Assembly: GCF_024170005.1 (NCBI RefSeq)
Contig: NZ_JALJXJ010000013.1
Location: 62,001 to 126,000, forward strand
Source: Azospirillum lipoferum
Lineage (GTDB): Bacteria > Pseudomonadota > Alphaproteobacteria > Azospirillales > Azospirillaceae
Length of the DNA: 64,000 nt
Direction: 5' to 3'
Below, piece by piece: positions 16,374-26,688 of this stretch (its first letter is position 1; the number at the start of each line of letters is the position of its first letter). The notes under the pieces are model-generated. The model had not been told where the DNA came from. It worked only from the letters and a program-made list of their open reading frames with translations, and did not search any database. The translations under genes and the position numbers were made by a program.

Positions 16374-17159
16374 TTAGGCAAGAAGTCCCCTTTTCTTTTT
16401 CATGAATTCGTCAATTTTTCCAGATTCAAGGAGAAAAAATACCGTCTTCTTTGCTTCCAATGAAGAGGTAAACCTCTGCTTTCCGTCAATTTCATTGATC
16501 CTAATCATAAACTTTTGTCTGACATTAACAATAGATATTTCGTAATTTTTCTGCTTTATGCTCTCAATGCCCTCTTCGAGTATAGTCCACCGCGACGATG
16601 AAATGAATCTTCTCTGCCGATCATTAAATCGGCGAAGGGATTCCATGTGGGTGCCGGCTTCATCAGAGCAGGTTAAATTGTCACAACAAACTTCTCCAAC
16701 TTCCATAGTCGGCCATTTGTTGTGCTGAATCATGAAAACGTGGCGAATTGCAGTCCCGCATAGCTGGCAGGTCCCATCCAAATCCCCCAAGTCATCATAC
16801 CCGATCAAGGACCAGCCAAAATTCGGCATGATCTTTCCGTGCTCTGCGGCATGGCAGCCACGGCAGAGCGTCTCGCAAAGTTCATAGGGGTATTCCCATG
16901 GTTTATGATTGAGAAGATACGCCTTGTGGTGGACCTGCAAAATAACACCGTCCGAGAGACCTCTTCGGCAACGACAACACACCCCGCCGTCAAGCCGGAT
17001 GACTTCGTTGCAAAATTCCTTCCATGATTTGCTTCTGTACGGATCCATCGCGGGATAAAGATTATGTTCGGAAATGGGCCGATTGCGGTAGAAACTATAC
17101 AGGAATTTCCCGAAAATAGACAAGATTAAAGGAGTAGTCCCGCTTTTCGAATTCCCCAT
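16374..17159 (-). CDS. HNH endonuclease with additional zinc-binding module
   Basis: 261 residues, the most AT-rich gene of the window. Residues ~40-105 carry YRSKSWKEFCNEVIRLDGG, a CCRC knuckle, then VILQVHHKAYLLNHKPWEYP and ELCETLCRGCH: the HNH fold with its catalytic/metal histidines (HH) and zinc cysteines CxxC...CxxCH. A second Cys cluster follows (CQLCGTAIRHVFMIQH and a later VCC motif), possibly another zinc ribbon. The C-terminal third is basic, ending EFMKKKRGLLA. The first 37 residues may not be translated, since M38 (MDPYRSKSW) is an alternative start. HNH proteins of this kind are nucleases of restriction/defence or mobile elements. The pairing with an AlbA_2 protein in an AT-rich patch fits accessory defence DNA, by inference only. 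Confidence 0.8.
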   Translation of the reverse strand: MGNSKSGTTPLILSIFGKFLYSFYRNRPISEHNLYPAMDPYRSKSWKEFCNEVIRLDGGVCCRCRRGLSDGVILQVHHKAYLLNHKPWEYPYELCETLCRGCHAAEHGKIMPNFGWSLIGYDDLGDLDGTCQLCGTAIRHVFMIQHNKWPTMEVGEVCCDNLTCSDEAGTHMESLRRFNDRQRRFISSSRWTILEEGIESIKQKNYEISIVNVRQKFMIRINEIDGKQRFTSSLEAKKTVFFLLESGKIDEFMKKKRGLLA

Positions 17160-17554
17160 CGAAGGAATCTCGCTTGCCTACGCACTGATAGCATCTTGGT
17201 ATGATAGGCGCGAACCGCCTCTTTCGCGTTTTCTGGCGTTAAAGCAGACAGCAAGGCCAATCCGGCTTTCAACAAGTATGACTATGTTGATAGTTGCTTG
17301 GCGCCAGTTCAGCGAGATAAGGCGCTAAGAGTGCCGATCAAAACCTCTTGTATCCTAAGCGAAATTAATGGTTTGGAACAACTAAAGCGAAGTCTTGATC
17401 CGCGCTCTAAGGACCGAGCAGCTCATCAAACCCATTGTCCGCATTGGGTCAAGCATTGCCTCTCCGCCCATCCCCATTTTCACGAAACTTCCCCAAAACA
17501 GGATGAAAATCCTATACCCTCTCCGCAATGCCCCCTCATTCGCGGAGCCACCCC
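17160..17554. other. AT-richer intergenic flank of the island, no gene seen
   Basis: Composition is intermediate between the island and the host. Short frames exist but none shows codon bias or a recognisable motif. Only a small inverted repeat TCCGC...GCGGA just before the next gene stands out. It may contain decayed mobile-element sequence, but I could not identify any transposase motif. Confidence 0.45.
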
Positions 17555-18265
17555 ATGCCCCTCGACCCCCGCAGCTTCAACAACGACAACTTCCCTCGCT
17601 GGGCCGAAGAGCCGCCGACCCCGTCGGAAGGCTCGCTGGTCCCCGGTTCGCAGTTCCATGAGGAACAGTGGATCATGGCCGCCGGCATGCTGGCCCGCGG
17701 CAACAGCTTCCTTCAGGTCTCCCGCGCCATGGGGTGCAGCCGCACCACGCTGTGGCGGGCCTATTACGGCTCCCAGGATTTTCGTCACAGGGTGTGGTGG
17801 GAGAGGCAGGCGTTGAACCGCGAGGCCGAACTGCGTCTGTCCTCGCTGCGCATCCTGGTCGCCGAGCAGATCGAGCGGCTGGTCACCTCCGGCGATCCCG
17901 CCACCGTGCGCTGGCTGGCCGAGCGGCTCGGCCTGTTCGCCGGCCTCGACCTCCCGGCGGGCAAGCGGCAAGCCTCCCAGCCTGACCGGCAGCCCGACGA
18001 TCCGCCGGCCCCCAGGCCGGCCCCGAAACCGGAAGACCCGCCCGCCGTCACCGTCCCCGAACTCGATGACGACGACATCCCCGGCGCCATTCGCGAACGC
18101 AGGATGCCCAACCCCGCCATGGTCGCCGCCGTCCTGGCCGAGCCGGAGGCGGAGGGGCCGAAGGGCGTCTTCCCCTATACCCTCAACCAGTATGAGGAGT
18201 ACCCCAACCTCAATCCCGGCCCGGTGAGCCGCCGCGCAGCCGGTCCCTTCTCCTGGCGCCGGTAG
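17555..18265 (+). CDS. HTH protein resembling a small-terminase/transposase DNA-binding subunit
   Basis: 236 residues from the ATG at 17555, preceded by GCGGAG. Residues ~35-75 contain EEQWIMAAGMLARGNSFLQV and SRAMGCSRTTLWRAYYGS, a clear helix-turn-helix with a phage small-terminase or resolvase-like look, followed by a long helical segment with ERLVTSGDPATVRWLAERLG (residues ~110-130). The C-terminal 90 residues are Pro/Asp-rich and probably disordered. No large terminase, capsid or integrase gene is nearby, so the protein is either an orphan regulator or a leftover of a mobile element. G/C-rich codons match the host replicon, unlike the adjacent island. Confidence 0.65.
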   Translation: MPLDPRSFNNDNFPRWAEEPPTPSEGSLVPGSQFHEEQWIMAAGMLARGNSFLQVSRAMGCSRTTLWRAYYGSQDFRHRVWWERQALNREAELRLSSLRILVAEQIERLVTSGDPATVRWLAERLGLFAGLDLPAGKRQASQPDRQPDDPPAPRPAPKPEDPPAVTVPELDDDDIPGAIRERRMPNPAMVAAVLAEPEAEGPKGVFPYTLNQYEEYPNLNPGPVSRRAAGPFSWRR

Positions 18266-18450
18266 GGGCCCCGGACGCCCGCCCGCCGGGCGCCGGCCGG
18301 AGGATGGAACAGCCGCCGAAACCTGTTCCACGCCGTTCCATCCCGCCGCCGGACGCGGCCACCGCGGCCGGACCCAGCCCACCAGCGGGCTTGATCGCGC
18401 GGCCGAACTGTCCGACCCTGCGGGTCCGTTCGACTACCGAGGATCACGCG

Positions 18451-19356
18451 ATGACCGCCGGCCCTACCTTCACCCCAGCCTTCACCTGCGTGCTCGATGC
18501 CCGTGCCAAGCTGGGGGAGGGGCCGGTCTGGTCGGTGGACGAGCAGGCGCTCTATTGGGTCGACATCAAGGGCAAGGCGCTGAACCGCTTCGATCCCGCC
18601 ACCGGCGCCAACCGGGTGATGGCTCTGCCGGAGGAGATCGGCTGCGTCGCCCCGCGCAAGGGCGGCGGCTTCATCGCCGGCCTGCGCTCCGGCCTGTGGG
18701 AACTGGACGGGGAGGGGAGGCCGGTGACCTGCCTCGCCACCAATCCGGAGGACCAGGGCGCCAGCCGGTTCAACGACGGCAAGACCGATCCCGCCGGCCG
18801 CTATCTGGCCGGCACGCTGGACGAGCCGAAGGCCGGCGGCAAGGCGCATCTCTACCGCTATGACCGGCGCGGGCTGGCGGTGCTGGCCGGCGGGCTGCTG
18901 ACCTCCAACGGGCTGGCCTTCAGCCCGGACGGGCGGACGCTCTATCACGCCGACACCCCGACCTTCACCGTGCGCCGCTACCGCTACGACCCGGCGACCG
19001 GCGACCTCTCGGACGGCGAGATCTTCGTCCGGCTGGAGCCCAAGGACGGCGACCGCGGCCGGCCGGACGGCGCGGCGGTGGATGGGGAGGGCTGCTACTG
19101 GTCGGCGCTGTATGAGGGCGGGCGGGTCGCGCGCTTCTCGCCGGACGGGGACCTGCTGTCGGAACATCCGCTGCCGGCGCGCTGCCCGACCATGGTGGCC
19201 TTCGGCGGCCCCGACCTGCGCACGCTCTACGTCACCACCGCCAGCGCCGGCCGCCCGGCCGAGGAGCTGGAGCGGTTGCCGCAGTCCGGCGGCCTGTTCG
19301 CCATGACGGTCGAGGTACCGGGCCTGCCGGTCCCGCTCTTCGACCCGGACGCTTGA
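18451..19356 (+). CDS. SMP-30/gluconolactonase/LRE-family lactonase
   Basis: 301 residues with the six-bladed propeller pattern of the family: the N-terminal LGEGPVW motif (its Glu binds the divalent metal), SRFNDGKTDPAGRYLAGT, TSNGLAFSPDGRTLYHADT (Asn ligand) and RPDGAAVDGEGCYWSALYEG (Asp ligand). These enzymes open sugar lactones such as gluconolactone or arabinonolactone in the cytoplasm. An upstream in-frame start at 18304 gives only a low-complexity extension, so I used the ATG after GAGGATCACGCG. A LysR gene begins 16 bp after the stop, so the two may be cotranscribed. The exact sugar is unknown. Confidence 0.87.
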   Translation: MTAGPTFTPAFTCVLDARAKLGEGPVWSVDEQALYWVDIKGKALNRFDPATGANRVMALPEEIGCVAPRKGGGFIAGLRSGLWELDGEGRPVTCLATNPEDQGASRFNDGKTDPAGRYLAGTLDEPKAGGKAHLYRYDRRGLAVLAGGLLTSNGLAFSPDGRTLYHADTPTFTVRRYRYDPATGDLSDGEIFVRLEPKDGDRGRPDGAAVDGEGCYWSALYEGGRVARFSPDGDLLSEHPLPARCPTMVAFGGPDLRTLYVTTASAGRPAEELERLPQSGGLFAMTVEVPGLPVPLFDPDA

Positions 19357-19372
19357 CGAGCAGGGAGGGGCG

Positions 19373-20323
19373 ATGTTCCGGAAGTTCGTCTATCTGCTGG
19401 CACTGGCGCGCGAGAAGCATTTCGGCCGCGCGGCGGAGAGCTGCCACGTCTCGCAGCCGACCCTCTCCAACGCCATCCGCCAGCTGGAGGAGGAGCTTCA
19501 GGTCCCCATCGTCGAGCGCGGCCAGAAGTTCGAAGGCTTCACGCCGGAAGGGCTGAAGGTGCTGGAATATGCCCGCCGCATCGTCGGCGAGCGCGACAAC
19601 CTGCGCCACGAGCTGCTGGCGCTGGCCCAGGGCGTCACCGGCCATCTGCGGATCGGCGCCATCCCCACCGCCCTGCCGGTGGTGCCGCATGTGCTGACGC
19701 CCTTCACCAGCCGTTTCCCGCACATCCGCTCCAGCGTCGTGTCGCTCAGTTCGCGCGAGATCCAGCGCGGCCTCGACGAGTTCGAACTCGACGCCGCCAT
19801 CACCTATCTCGACAACGAGCCGCTGAACAACGTCCGCACCCTGCCGCTCTACACCGAGCGCTACCACCTGCTGGCCCGCCGCGACGAGCTGCCGGAGGAG
19901 CTGATCGCCCAGGGGGCGGTGCCGTGGGAGACGGCGGCGAGCTTGCGGCTCTGCCTGCTCACCCCGGACATGCAGAACCGCCGCATCGCCGACACCGCCT
20001 TCCGCATGACCGGGCGGACGGTGGAGCCGGCGATGGAGACCAACTCCATCGTCACCCTCTACACCATCGTCCGCGCCGGCAACTGCGCCAGCATCGTCCC
20101 CGGCCAGCTTCTGACCTTCGTTCCGCCGCATCCGGACATCGTCGCCCTGCCGCTGGTCGACCCCGAGCTGAGCCACGTCGTCGGCCTCGCCTATGCCGAC
20201 CGCGACCCGCCGCCGCCGCTCGCCAAGGCGCTGGCGGTGGCAGCATCCGATGCCGATATCGCCCAGCGCGTGGCGATCGGCGTCGCCGACGCGATGATCC
20301 CCTGGCGCGTGGCGATCCGCTGA
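19373..20323 (+). CDS. fdsR: LysR-family regulator next to the formate dehydrogenase operon (FdsR-like)
   Basis: 316 residues. The N-terminal winged HTH is FGRAAESCHVSQPTLSNAIRQLEEEL, followed by the linker helix and an effector-binding domain starting GHLRIGAIPTALPVV. It lies directly upstream of fdsG on the same strand. In other bacteria a LysR protein (FdsR) occupies this place and controls fds in response to formate. A LysR-type box lies between this gene and fdsG. The symbol rests on position and family, not on a search. Confidence 0.82.
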   Translation: MFRKFVYLLALAREKHFGRAAESCHVSQPTLSNAIRQLEEELQVPIVERGQKFEGFTPEGLKVLEYARRIVGERDNLRHELLALAQGVTGHLRIGAIPTALPVVPHVLTPFTSRFPHIRSSVVSLSSREIQRGLDEFELDAAITYLDNEPLNNVRTLPLYTERYHLLARRDELPEELIAQGAVPWETAASLRLCLLTPDMQNRRIADTAFRMTGRTVEPAMETNSIVTLYTIVRAGNCASIVPGQLLTFVPPHPDIVALPLVDPELSHVVGLAYADRDPPPPLAKALAVAASDADIAQRVAIGVADAMIPWRVAIR

Positions 20324-20336
20324 CGGCCTGCTCTTG

Positions 20337-20351
20337 ATAGCCAAAAGCTAT
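20337..20351 (+). promoter_or_regulatory. LysR-type operator upstream of the fds operon
   Basis: The inverted repeat ATAGC-CAAAA-GCTAT contains the LysR signature T-N11-A (T at 20338, A at 20350). It sits about 155 bp before the fdsG start and just before a -10-like TACAAT (20367-20372), where an activator would replace a weak -35. Binding by the adjacent LysR protein is inferred. Confidence 0.65.
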
Positions 20352-20505
20352 TACGCAATCGGAAAATACAATTTGCTGGCATACCGTATCCTCCGCCACT
20401 CTGATGGTGCCGGGCGCTGAGAGACGTTCGGAAAAACCCAGCAGTGCCAAGCCAGAACGACGCCGACCTCAAGAGCGGCGCGGACGATCGCAAGGAGGGA
20501 CACCC

Positions 20506-21044
20506 GTGAACGCAAGCCATCCGTGGAGCGCTGAGCGCGCCATGACGATTGTCGAAGACAATCGGCATCTGCGCGGCGCCCTGCTGCCGATCCTCCACGC
20601 GCTGCAGGAAGAGTTCGGCTACATCGACGAACAGGCCATCCCCCTGCTGGCGACGGAGCTGAACCTCTCGCGCGCCGACGTGCATGGCGTGGTGTCCTTC
20701 TATCACGAATTCCGCCGCGAAAAGCCCGGCCGCCACATCATCAAGGTCTGCCGGGCCGAGGCCTGCCAGTCGATGGGTGCCAACGCCCTGGTCGACCACG
20801 TCAAGAAGCGGCTCCAGGTCGATTTCCACGGCACCACCGCCGACGGCGCCTTCACGCTGGAACCGGTCTTCTGCCTGGGCAACTGCGCCCTGTCCCCCGC
20901 CGTCATGATCGACGAGAACCTGCACGGCCGGGTCTCGCCCGACCGCTTCGACGCGCTGGCGGCCGAGACGCGGGCCAACCCGACGGCCCACCAGCAAATC
21001 CCCCGCGCCCTCAGCCACAAGGACAGCCACAAGGGTCACGCGCA

Positions 21045-21048
<4 letters not shown>
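20506..21048 (+). CDS. fdsG: NAD-dependent formate dehydrogenase gamma subunit
   Basis: 180 residues from a GTG placed by AAGGAGG eight bases upstream. It is a NuoE/thioredoxin-like [2Fe-2S] protein: the four cluster cysteines are C82 and C87 (CRAEACQSMG) and C123 and C127 (CLGNC). It transfers electrons between the FdsA iron-sulfur chain and the FMN of FdsB in the soluble cytoplasmic enzyme. A His/Lys-rich tail (SHKDSHKGHAQ) extends beyond the usual ~150-160 residue family length. Its stop overlaps the fdsB start (ATGA), indicating translational coupling. First gene of fdsGBACD. Confidence 0.95.
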
Positions 21049-22625
<1,577 letters not shown>

Positions 22626-22649
22626 CGAGCGACCCCAGGAGCACCCGAG

Positions 22650-25505
22650 ATGACCCTCATCCACGAGACCGACTACGGCACTCCCGCCCGCGTCTCCGAG
22701 ACCCTGGTGACGCTGGAGATCGACGGCCGCAGCATCACCGTTCCCGAAGGCACCTCCGTGATGCGCGCCGCGATGGACGCCGGCATCACCGTGCCGAAGC
22801 TGTGCGCCACCGACAGCCTGGAGCCCTTCGGTTCCTGCCGCCTCTGCGCGGTGGAGATCGAGGGGCGCCGCGGCACCCCGGCCTCCTGCACCACCCCCGT
22901 CGCCCCCGGCATGAAGGTTCACACCCAGACCGACAAGCTGGCGAAGCTGCGCCGCGGCGTGATGGAGCTGTACATCTCCGACCATCCGCTCGACTGCCTG
23001 ACCTGCGCCGCCAACGGTGACTGCGAGTTGCAGGACATGGCCGGCGCCGTCGGCCTGCGCAACGTGCGGTACGGTTTCGACGGCGAAAACCATCGCGCCG
23101 CCGCCAAGGACGAGAGCAACCCCTACTTCACCTTCGACGCCTCCAAGTGCATCGTCTGCTCGCGCTGCGTCCGCGCCTGCCAGGAGACCCAGGGCACCTT
23201 CGCGCTGACCATCGACGGCCGCGGCTTCGCCTCCTCGGTGTCGCCGGGCGCCAAGGAAAGCTTCATGGATAGCGAGTGCGTGTCCTGCGGCGCCTGCGTC
23301 CAGGCCTGCCCGACCGCGACCCTGACCGAGAAGTCGATCATCGAGCACGGCCAGCCGGAACACAGCGTCATCACCACCTGCGCCTATTGCGGTGTCGGCT
23401 GCTCCTTCAAGGCCGAGCTGCAGGGCACCACGGTGGTCCGCATGACCCCGTGGAAGGACGGCGGCGCCAACGAGGGCCATTCTTGCGTCAAGGGCCGCTT
23501 CGCCTGGGGCTACGCCACCCACAAGGACCGCATCATGAAGCCCATGGTGCGCGAGAAGATCACCGACCCGTGGCGTGAAGTGTCGTGGGAGGAGGCGGTC
23601 GCCTACGCCGCCGAGCGGCTGAAGGCGGTGCAGGCCAAGTATGGCCGGGGCTCGATCGGCGGCATCACCTCGTCACGCTGCACCAACGAGGAGGTCTATG
23701 TCGTCCAGAAGATGATCCGGGCCGCCTTCGGCACCAACAACATCGACACCTGCGCCCGCGTCTGCCATTCGCCGACCGGCTATGGCCTGTCGCAGACCTT
23801 CGGCACTTCGGCCGGCACCCAGGATTTCAAGAGCGTCGACAAGTCCGACGTCATCCTGGTCATCGGCGCCAACCCGACCGACGGCCACCCGGTGTTCGGC
23901 TCGCGCATGAAGAAGCGCCTGCGCGCCGGCGCCAAGCTGATCGTCATCGACCCGCGCCGCATTGATCTGGTGCGCAGCCCGCATGTCCAGGCCGAATACC
24001 ACCTCCAGCTCCAGCCCGGCACCAACGTCGCCGTGGTCAACGCCATCGCCCATACCATTGTCACCGAAGGACTGGTGAACCGGTCCTTCGTCGAGGAGCG
24101 CTGCGATCCCAAGGAGTTCGCGAAGTGGGAGGCGTTCATCGCCGAGCACCGCAACTCACCGGAATATCTGGAATCGCGCACCGGCGTCCCTGCCGATCAG
24201 GTCCGCGCCGCCGCCCGCCTCTACGCCACCGGCGGCAATGCCGCGATCTATTACGGCCTGGGCGTGACCGAACACAGCCAGGGCTCCAGCACGGTGATGG
24301 CGATCGCCAACCTCGCGATGGCGACCGGCAACATCGGCCGCGAGGGCGTCGGGGTGAACCCGCTGCGCGGCCAGAACAACGTGCAGGGCTCCTGCGACAT
24401 GGGCTCCTTCCCGCACGAGCTGCCGGGTTACCGTCACGTGTCGGACGACGCCGTCCGTCACGAGTTCGAGGCTGCCTGGGGCGTCACGCTGGATCCGGAA
24501 CCCGGCCTGCGTATCCCCAACATGTTCGACAGCGCGCATGACGGCAGCTTCCGCGGCCTGTTCGTGCAGGGCGAGGACATCGTCCAGTCCGACCCGAACA
24601 CCAACCACGTCACCTCGGCGCTGGAATCGCTGGACATCGTCATCGTCCAGGACCTGTTCCTGAACGAGACGGCGGCCTTCGCCCACGTCTTCTTCCCCGG
24701 CACCTCCTTCCTGGAGAAGGACGGTACCTTCACCAATGCCGAGCGCCGCATCAACCGCGTCCGCAAGGCGATGCCGTCGAAGGTCGGCAAGGACGAGCAT
24801 TGGGTCGCCTGCGCGCTGGCGACGGCGATGGGCTATCCGATGCACTACGAGACCACCGCGCAGATCATGGACGAGATCGCCCGGCTGACCCCGACCTTCC
24901 GCGGCGTCAGCTTCGAGAAGCTTGACCGCGTCGGCAGCGTCCAGTGGCCCTGCACCGGCTTCGAGGACGACGACACCGGCATGGCGATCATGCATGGGGA
25001 GAGCTTCGCCCGCGGTCTCGGCCGTTTCGTGATCACCGAATATGTCCCGACCGACGAGCGGACCACGCGGATGTATCCGCTGGTGCTGACCACCGGCCGC
25101 ATCCTCGCCCATTACAATGTCGGCGCCCAGACCCGCCGCACCGCCAACGTGGCCTGGCATCCGGAGGACGTGCTGGAGATCAACGCGGTGGACGCCGAGA
25201 TCCGCGGCGTCAAGGACGGCGACATGGTGTCGCTCGCCAGCCGCATGGGGGCCACGACGTTGCGCGCCGTGATCTCCGACCGCATGCCGGCCGGCGTCGT
25301 CTACACCACCTTCCACCATCCGGTGACCGGTGCCAACGTCATCACCACCGAGAATTCGGACTGGGCGACCAACTGCCCCGAATACAAGGTGACGGCGGTG
25401 CAGGTCGCCCGCAGCAACCAACCCTCGGATTGGCAGGTTGACTATGCGAAGAACGACGTCGAGCGCAAGCGCATCGCCGCCGCCAACGTGATCGCCGCCG
25501 AGTGA
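22650..25505 (+). CDS. fdsA: NAD-dependent formate dehydrogenase alpha (molybdenum) subunit
   Basis: 951 residues, good AGGAGC ribosome site. Domain order: N-terminal [2Fe-2S] ferredoxin-like (CATDSLEPFGSCRLCAVEIEG), NuoG-type His/Cys cluster segment (DHPLDCLTCAANGDCELQ), a two-cluster ferredoxin block (CIVCSRCVRACQETQG and CVSCGACVQACPTATL), a further [4Fe-4S] site at CAYCGVGCSF, then the bis-MGD domains. The molybdenum ligand is C372 in ARVCHSPTGYGL, aligned with the Sec of E. coli FdhF. The adjacent His is conserved. It oxidises formate to CO2 in the cytoplasm. There is no Tat signal, as expected for the soluble Fds type. Confidence 0.97.
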   Translation: MTLIHETDYGTPARVSETLVTLEIDGRSITVPEGTSVMRAAMDAGITVPKLCATDSLEPFGSCRLCAVEIEGRRGTPASCTTPVAPGMKVHTQTDKLAKLRRGVMELYISDHPLDCLTCAANGDCELQDMAGAVGLRNVRYGFDGENHRAAAKDESNPYFTFDASKCIVCSRCVRACQETQGTFALTIDGRGFASSVSPGAKESFMDSECVSCGACVQACPTATLTEKSIIEHGQPEHSVITTCAYCGVGCSFKAELQGTTVVRMTPWKDGGANEGHSCVKGRFAWGYATHKDRIMKPMVREKITDPWREVSWEEAVAYAAERLKAVQAKYGRGSIGGITSSRCTNEEVYVVQKMIRAAFGTNNIDTCARVCHSPTGYGLSQTFGTSAGTQDFKSVDKSDVILVIGANPTDGHPVFGSRMKKRLRAGAKLIVIDPRRIDLVRSPHVQAEYHLQLQPGTNVAVVNAIAHTIVTEGLVNRSFVEERCDPKEFAKWEAFIAEHRNSPEYLESRTGVPADQVRAAARLYATGGNAAIYYGLGVTEHSQGSSTVMAIANLAMATGNIGREGVGVNPLRGQNNVQGSCDMGSFPHELPGYRHVSDDAVRHEFEAAWGVTLDPEPGLRIPNMFDSAHDGSFRGLFVQGEDIVQSDPNTNHVTSALESLDIVIVQDLFLNETAAFAHVFFPGTSFLEKDGTFTNAERRINRVRKAMPSKVGKDEHWVACALATAMGYPMHYETTAQIMDEIARLTPTFRGVSFEKLDRVGSVQWPCTGFEDDDTGMAIMHGESFARGLGRFVITEYVPTDERTTRMYPLVLTTGRILAHYNVGAQTRRTANVAWHPEDVLEINAVDAEIRGVKDGDMVSLASRMGATTLRAVISDRMPAGVVYTTFHHPVTGANVITTENSDWATNCPEYKVTAVQVARSNQPSDWQVDYAKNDVERKRIAAANVIAAE

Positions 25506-25525
25506 CGGCCTGAGGAGTGGGAAGC

Positions 25526-26353
25526 ATGACCGCGATGCCTTCTGGGTCCATCCGTCCCGACGATAATTCCATGTGCTCCATCGCCGTCACCGGCACCGGC
25601 TTTTCCGCCGGTGTCGGGGTGGAGGAGGGCGCGGACGTTGAATGGCAGGTGCCGGAGGAGACCGCGGTCGCTTTCGAATACAACGGCCGCTCCCACGCCG
25701 TGATGATGGCGACCCCTGCCGATCTGGAAGACTTCGCGCTGGGCTTCAGTCTGGCCGAGGAGATCGTCGGGTCCGCCGCCGACATCGAGAACATCGCCGT
25801 GCGGGAAACCCCGCTGGGCTTCGTCGTCAACCTGACGGTCGATCCCCTGCGGCTCCTGCGCGGAAGTCTGCGCAGCCGCTCCATGGAGGGGCGGAGCGGC
25901 TGTGGCCTGTGCGGCGTGGACAGTCTTGTCCACGCCGTTCGGGAGCCCCGCAAGATAGAAACCTCGCTGGAGGTCGACCCGGCCGCCGTGGCCGCCGCCT
26001 TCCGCGCCCTGCCGGATCACCAGCCGATGAACCGGGCCAACCGTTCGGTCCACGCAGCCGCGTGGTGCGCGCCCGACGGCACCATCCGTCTGGCGCGTGA
26101 GGATGTCGGCCGCCACAACGCGCTGGACAAGCTGATCGGCGCTGTCGTCCGCTCAGGCGCCGACCCGGCCACCGGCTTCGTGGTGATGACCAGCCGTTGC
26201 AGCTTCGAACTGGTGCAGAAGACCGCCGCGGTCGGCATCCCGCTGCTGGCGACCATCTCGGCGCCGACGGCGCTGGCGCTCGAACTGGCGCGCAACGCCA
26301 ACCTGACCCTGGGTGCGCTGTCGCGCCGCGACACCGTCATCCTGTTCCGCTGA
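25526..26353 (+). CDS. fdsC: Formate dehydrogenase maturation factor, FdhD family
   Basis: 275 residues from an ATG with GAGGAG upstream. The FdhD/NarQ pattern is clear: EDFALGFSLAEEIV, the conserved cysteine motif SGCGLCGVDSL, SVHAAAWCAPDG, and REDVGRHNALDKLIG. In the Fds systems this protein delivers the sulfurated bis-MGD cofactor to FdsA. It follows fdsA by 20 bp in the operon. Confidence 0.94.
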   Translation: MTAMPSGSIRPDDNSMCSIAVTGTGFSAGVGVEEGADVEWQVPEETAVAFEYNGRSHAVMMATPADLEDFALGFSLAEEIVGSAADIENIAVRETPLGFVVNLTVDPLRLLRGSLRSRSMEGRSGCGLCGVDSLVHAVREPRKIETSLEVDPAAVAAAFRALPDHQPMNRANRSVHAAAWCAPDGTIRLAREDVGRHNALDKLIGAVVRSGADPATGFVVMTSRCSFELVQKTAAVGIPLLATISAPTALALELARNANLTLGALSRRDTVILFR

Positions 26354-26377
26354 CACCAACCCCTTCCGGAGACACCG

Positions 26378-26605
26378 ATGAGCCACACGAACCACGCCAA
26401 GGATCTGGTCCGGATGGCGAACCAGATCGCCGTCCATTTCGCCACCTACCCGCATGAGGAAGCGGTGACGGAGACCGCGACCCATATCCGCAAATTCTGG
26501 GATCCGCGCATGCGCGCCGGCCTGTTCGCTCATGTCCAGTCCGGTGGCGAAGCCGACCTGCACGAGGTGGCGCGCGGGGCGGTCGGGGTGCTCCAGGCCC
26601 GCTGA
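26378..26605 (+). CDS. fdsD: Formate dehydrogenase delta subunit
   Basis: 75 residues, starting MSHTNHAKDLVRMANQIAVHF with the family block HIRKFWDPRMR in the middle. This is the small helical subunit/chaperone that completes the fds operon and stabilises the holoenzyme. The gene is 24 bp after fdsC with GGAG upstream. Length matches known FdsD (about 70-80). Confidence 0.94.
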   Translation: MSHTNHAKDLVRMANQIAVHFATYPHEEAVTETATHIRKFWDPRMRAGLFAHVQSGGEADLHEVARGAVGVLQAR

Positions 26606-26688
26606 AGCCGGTATCCTTTTCCGACTACCCATATCCCGCAAGCGGTGATAGGGATGCCGACCGGGCCAACCAGGACGGGCATGATCGG

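Noticed and set aside
17298..17816. 172-residue plus frame preceding the HTH gene
   Set aside because: Different phase from the HTH gene, mixed codon use and a low-complexity tail; no motif supports it.
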